In this document: in pieces, positions 63,830-64,000 of the stretch
Layout: the number at the start of each line of letters is the position of its first letter
Numbering within the stretch: position 1 is the stretch's first letter
Source: Adiantum capillus-veneris
Lineage: Eukaryota > Streptophyta > Polypodiopsida > Polypodiales > Pteridaceae
Length of the DNA stretch: 64,000 nt
Assembly: GCA_014529385.2 (NCBI GenBank)
Contig: CM043954.1
Coordinates: forward strand, 4,653,306-4,717,305
Direction: 5' to 3'
Position numbers and translations under genes: made by a program
Notes under the pieces: generated by a model
Database searches by the model: none
What the model was told of the DNA's origin: nothing
The model's input: the letters and a program-made list of their open reading frames with translations, nothing else

Positions 63830-64000
63830 GTCAAAACAAAACAAAAATAAAAACATTGAGATTACAATTATATCATATCATGGGTAGGATAAAGGGTTAA
63901 TGGATGAGTTAATGATATTTAATCTTTGTTGTCCAAATAAGCTACGGATTGCTCTTTGGAACTGTAGCTTTATGCTTATTATAATGTATATGTTTTTTCT
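63830..64000 (-). pseudogene. Element 5 leader ORF, module B copy (window edge)
   Basis: On - the edge sequence reads KLQFQRAIRSLFGQQRLN and SSINP, close to the B copy at 2663-2875. A one-base loss then shifts the frame. It is cut by the window end, so a module A copy may lie just beyond. Confidence 0.5.

Noticed and set aside
1-64000. tRNA, rRNA or organelle insertions
   Set aside because: I saw no convincing tRNA A/B box pair, rRNA core motif or plastid gene by eye; a tRNAscan run would settle it.

Overview
This window looks like nuclear, repeat-dominated land-plant DNA. The reasons are several lineages of plant Ty3/gypsy LTR retrotransposons (elements with an extra archaeal-type RNase H, and a chromovirus remnant), initiator-Met-tRNA primer sites, plant-style TATA boxes, a Helitron-like terminus, CT/GA microsatellites in many places and a plausible intron donor. 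I cannot name the species or decide between flowering and non-flowering lineages. I see no intact host gene, rRNA, tRNA, CRISPR array or operon. Almost every long reading frame is a decayed retroelement protein.

Layout. 1-2.3 kb: microsatellites and two LTR-like promoter stretches. 2.4-3.6 kb: two tandem small ORF modules and an LTR-end fragment. 3.7-14.5 kb: a 5'-truncated gypsy element on + (element 1) with a repeat-rich leader, gag, protease, RT-RNase H, two H2C2 modules, integrase, then a second retropepsin-like domain and a basic tail. 14.5-21.3 kb: a second leader with the same palindromes, and a pol-less LTR element (element 2) coding for a long coiled-coil protein, split by a solo LTR with exact target-site duplication (TSD). 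21.3-25.2 kb: non-coding DNA, a Helitron-like end and a minisatellite. 25.3-28.85 kb: an element with 131-bp LTRs (LARD-A, -) sitting exactly inside a small promoter-proximal ORF of unknown origin on -. 29-32.2 kb: microsatellite-rich non-coding DNA.

32.3-43.3 kb: element 3 (+), starting at the RT active site, with RNase H, integrase and a downstream coiled-coil ORF. That ORF is split by LARD-B (37,646-43,193, -), a non-coding LTR element with an exact TSD. 43.6-48.9 kb: LTR-like DNA, diverged repeats, compound microsatellites and a foldback repeat. 48.9-58.0 kb: a complete but decayed gypsy element on - (element 4) with about 1.95-kb LTRs, gag-pro-RT-connection-aRNase H-integrase and small ORF modules in its leader. 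59-61.2 kb: a tail fragment on - and a chromovirus fragment on +. 62.1-64.0 kb: gag and leader of element 5 (-), whose leader carries the same ORF module as 2.4 kb and 55.5 kb.

The strongest unexplained signal is that family of about 70-residue reading-frame modules in retroelement leaders. Copies differ mostly at synonymous codon positions, so the protein appears to have been under selection. The second is a roughly 280-bp leader repeat built around a near-perfect palindrome, shared by an element with pol and one without. All comparisons were made by eye; no database search was possible.
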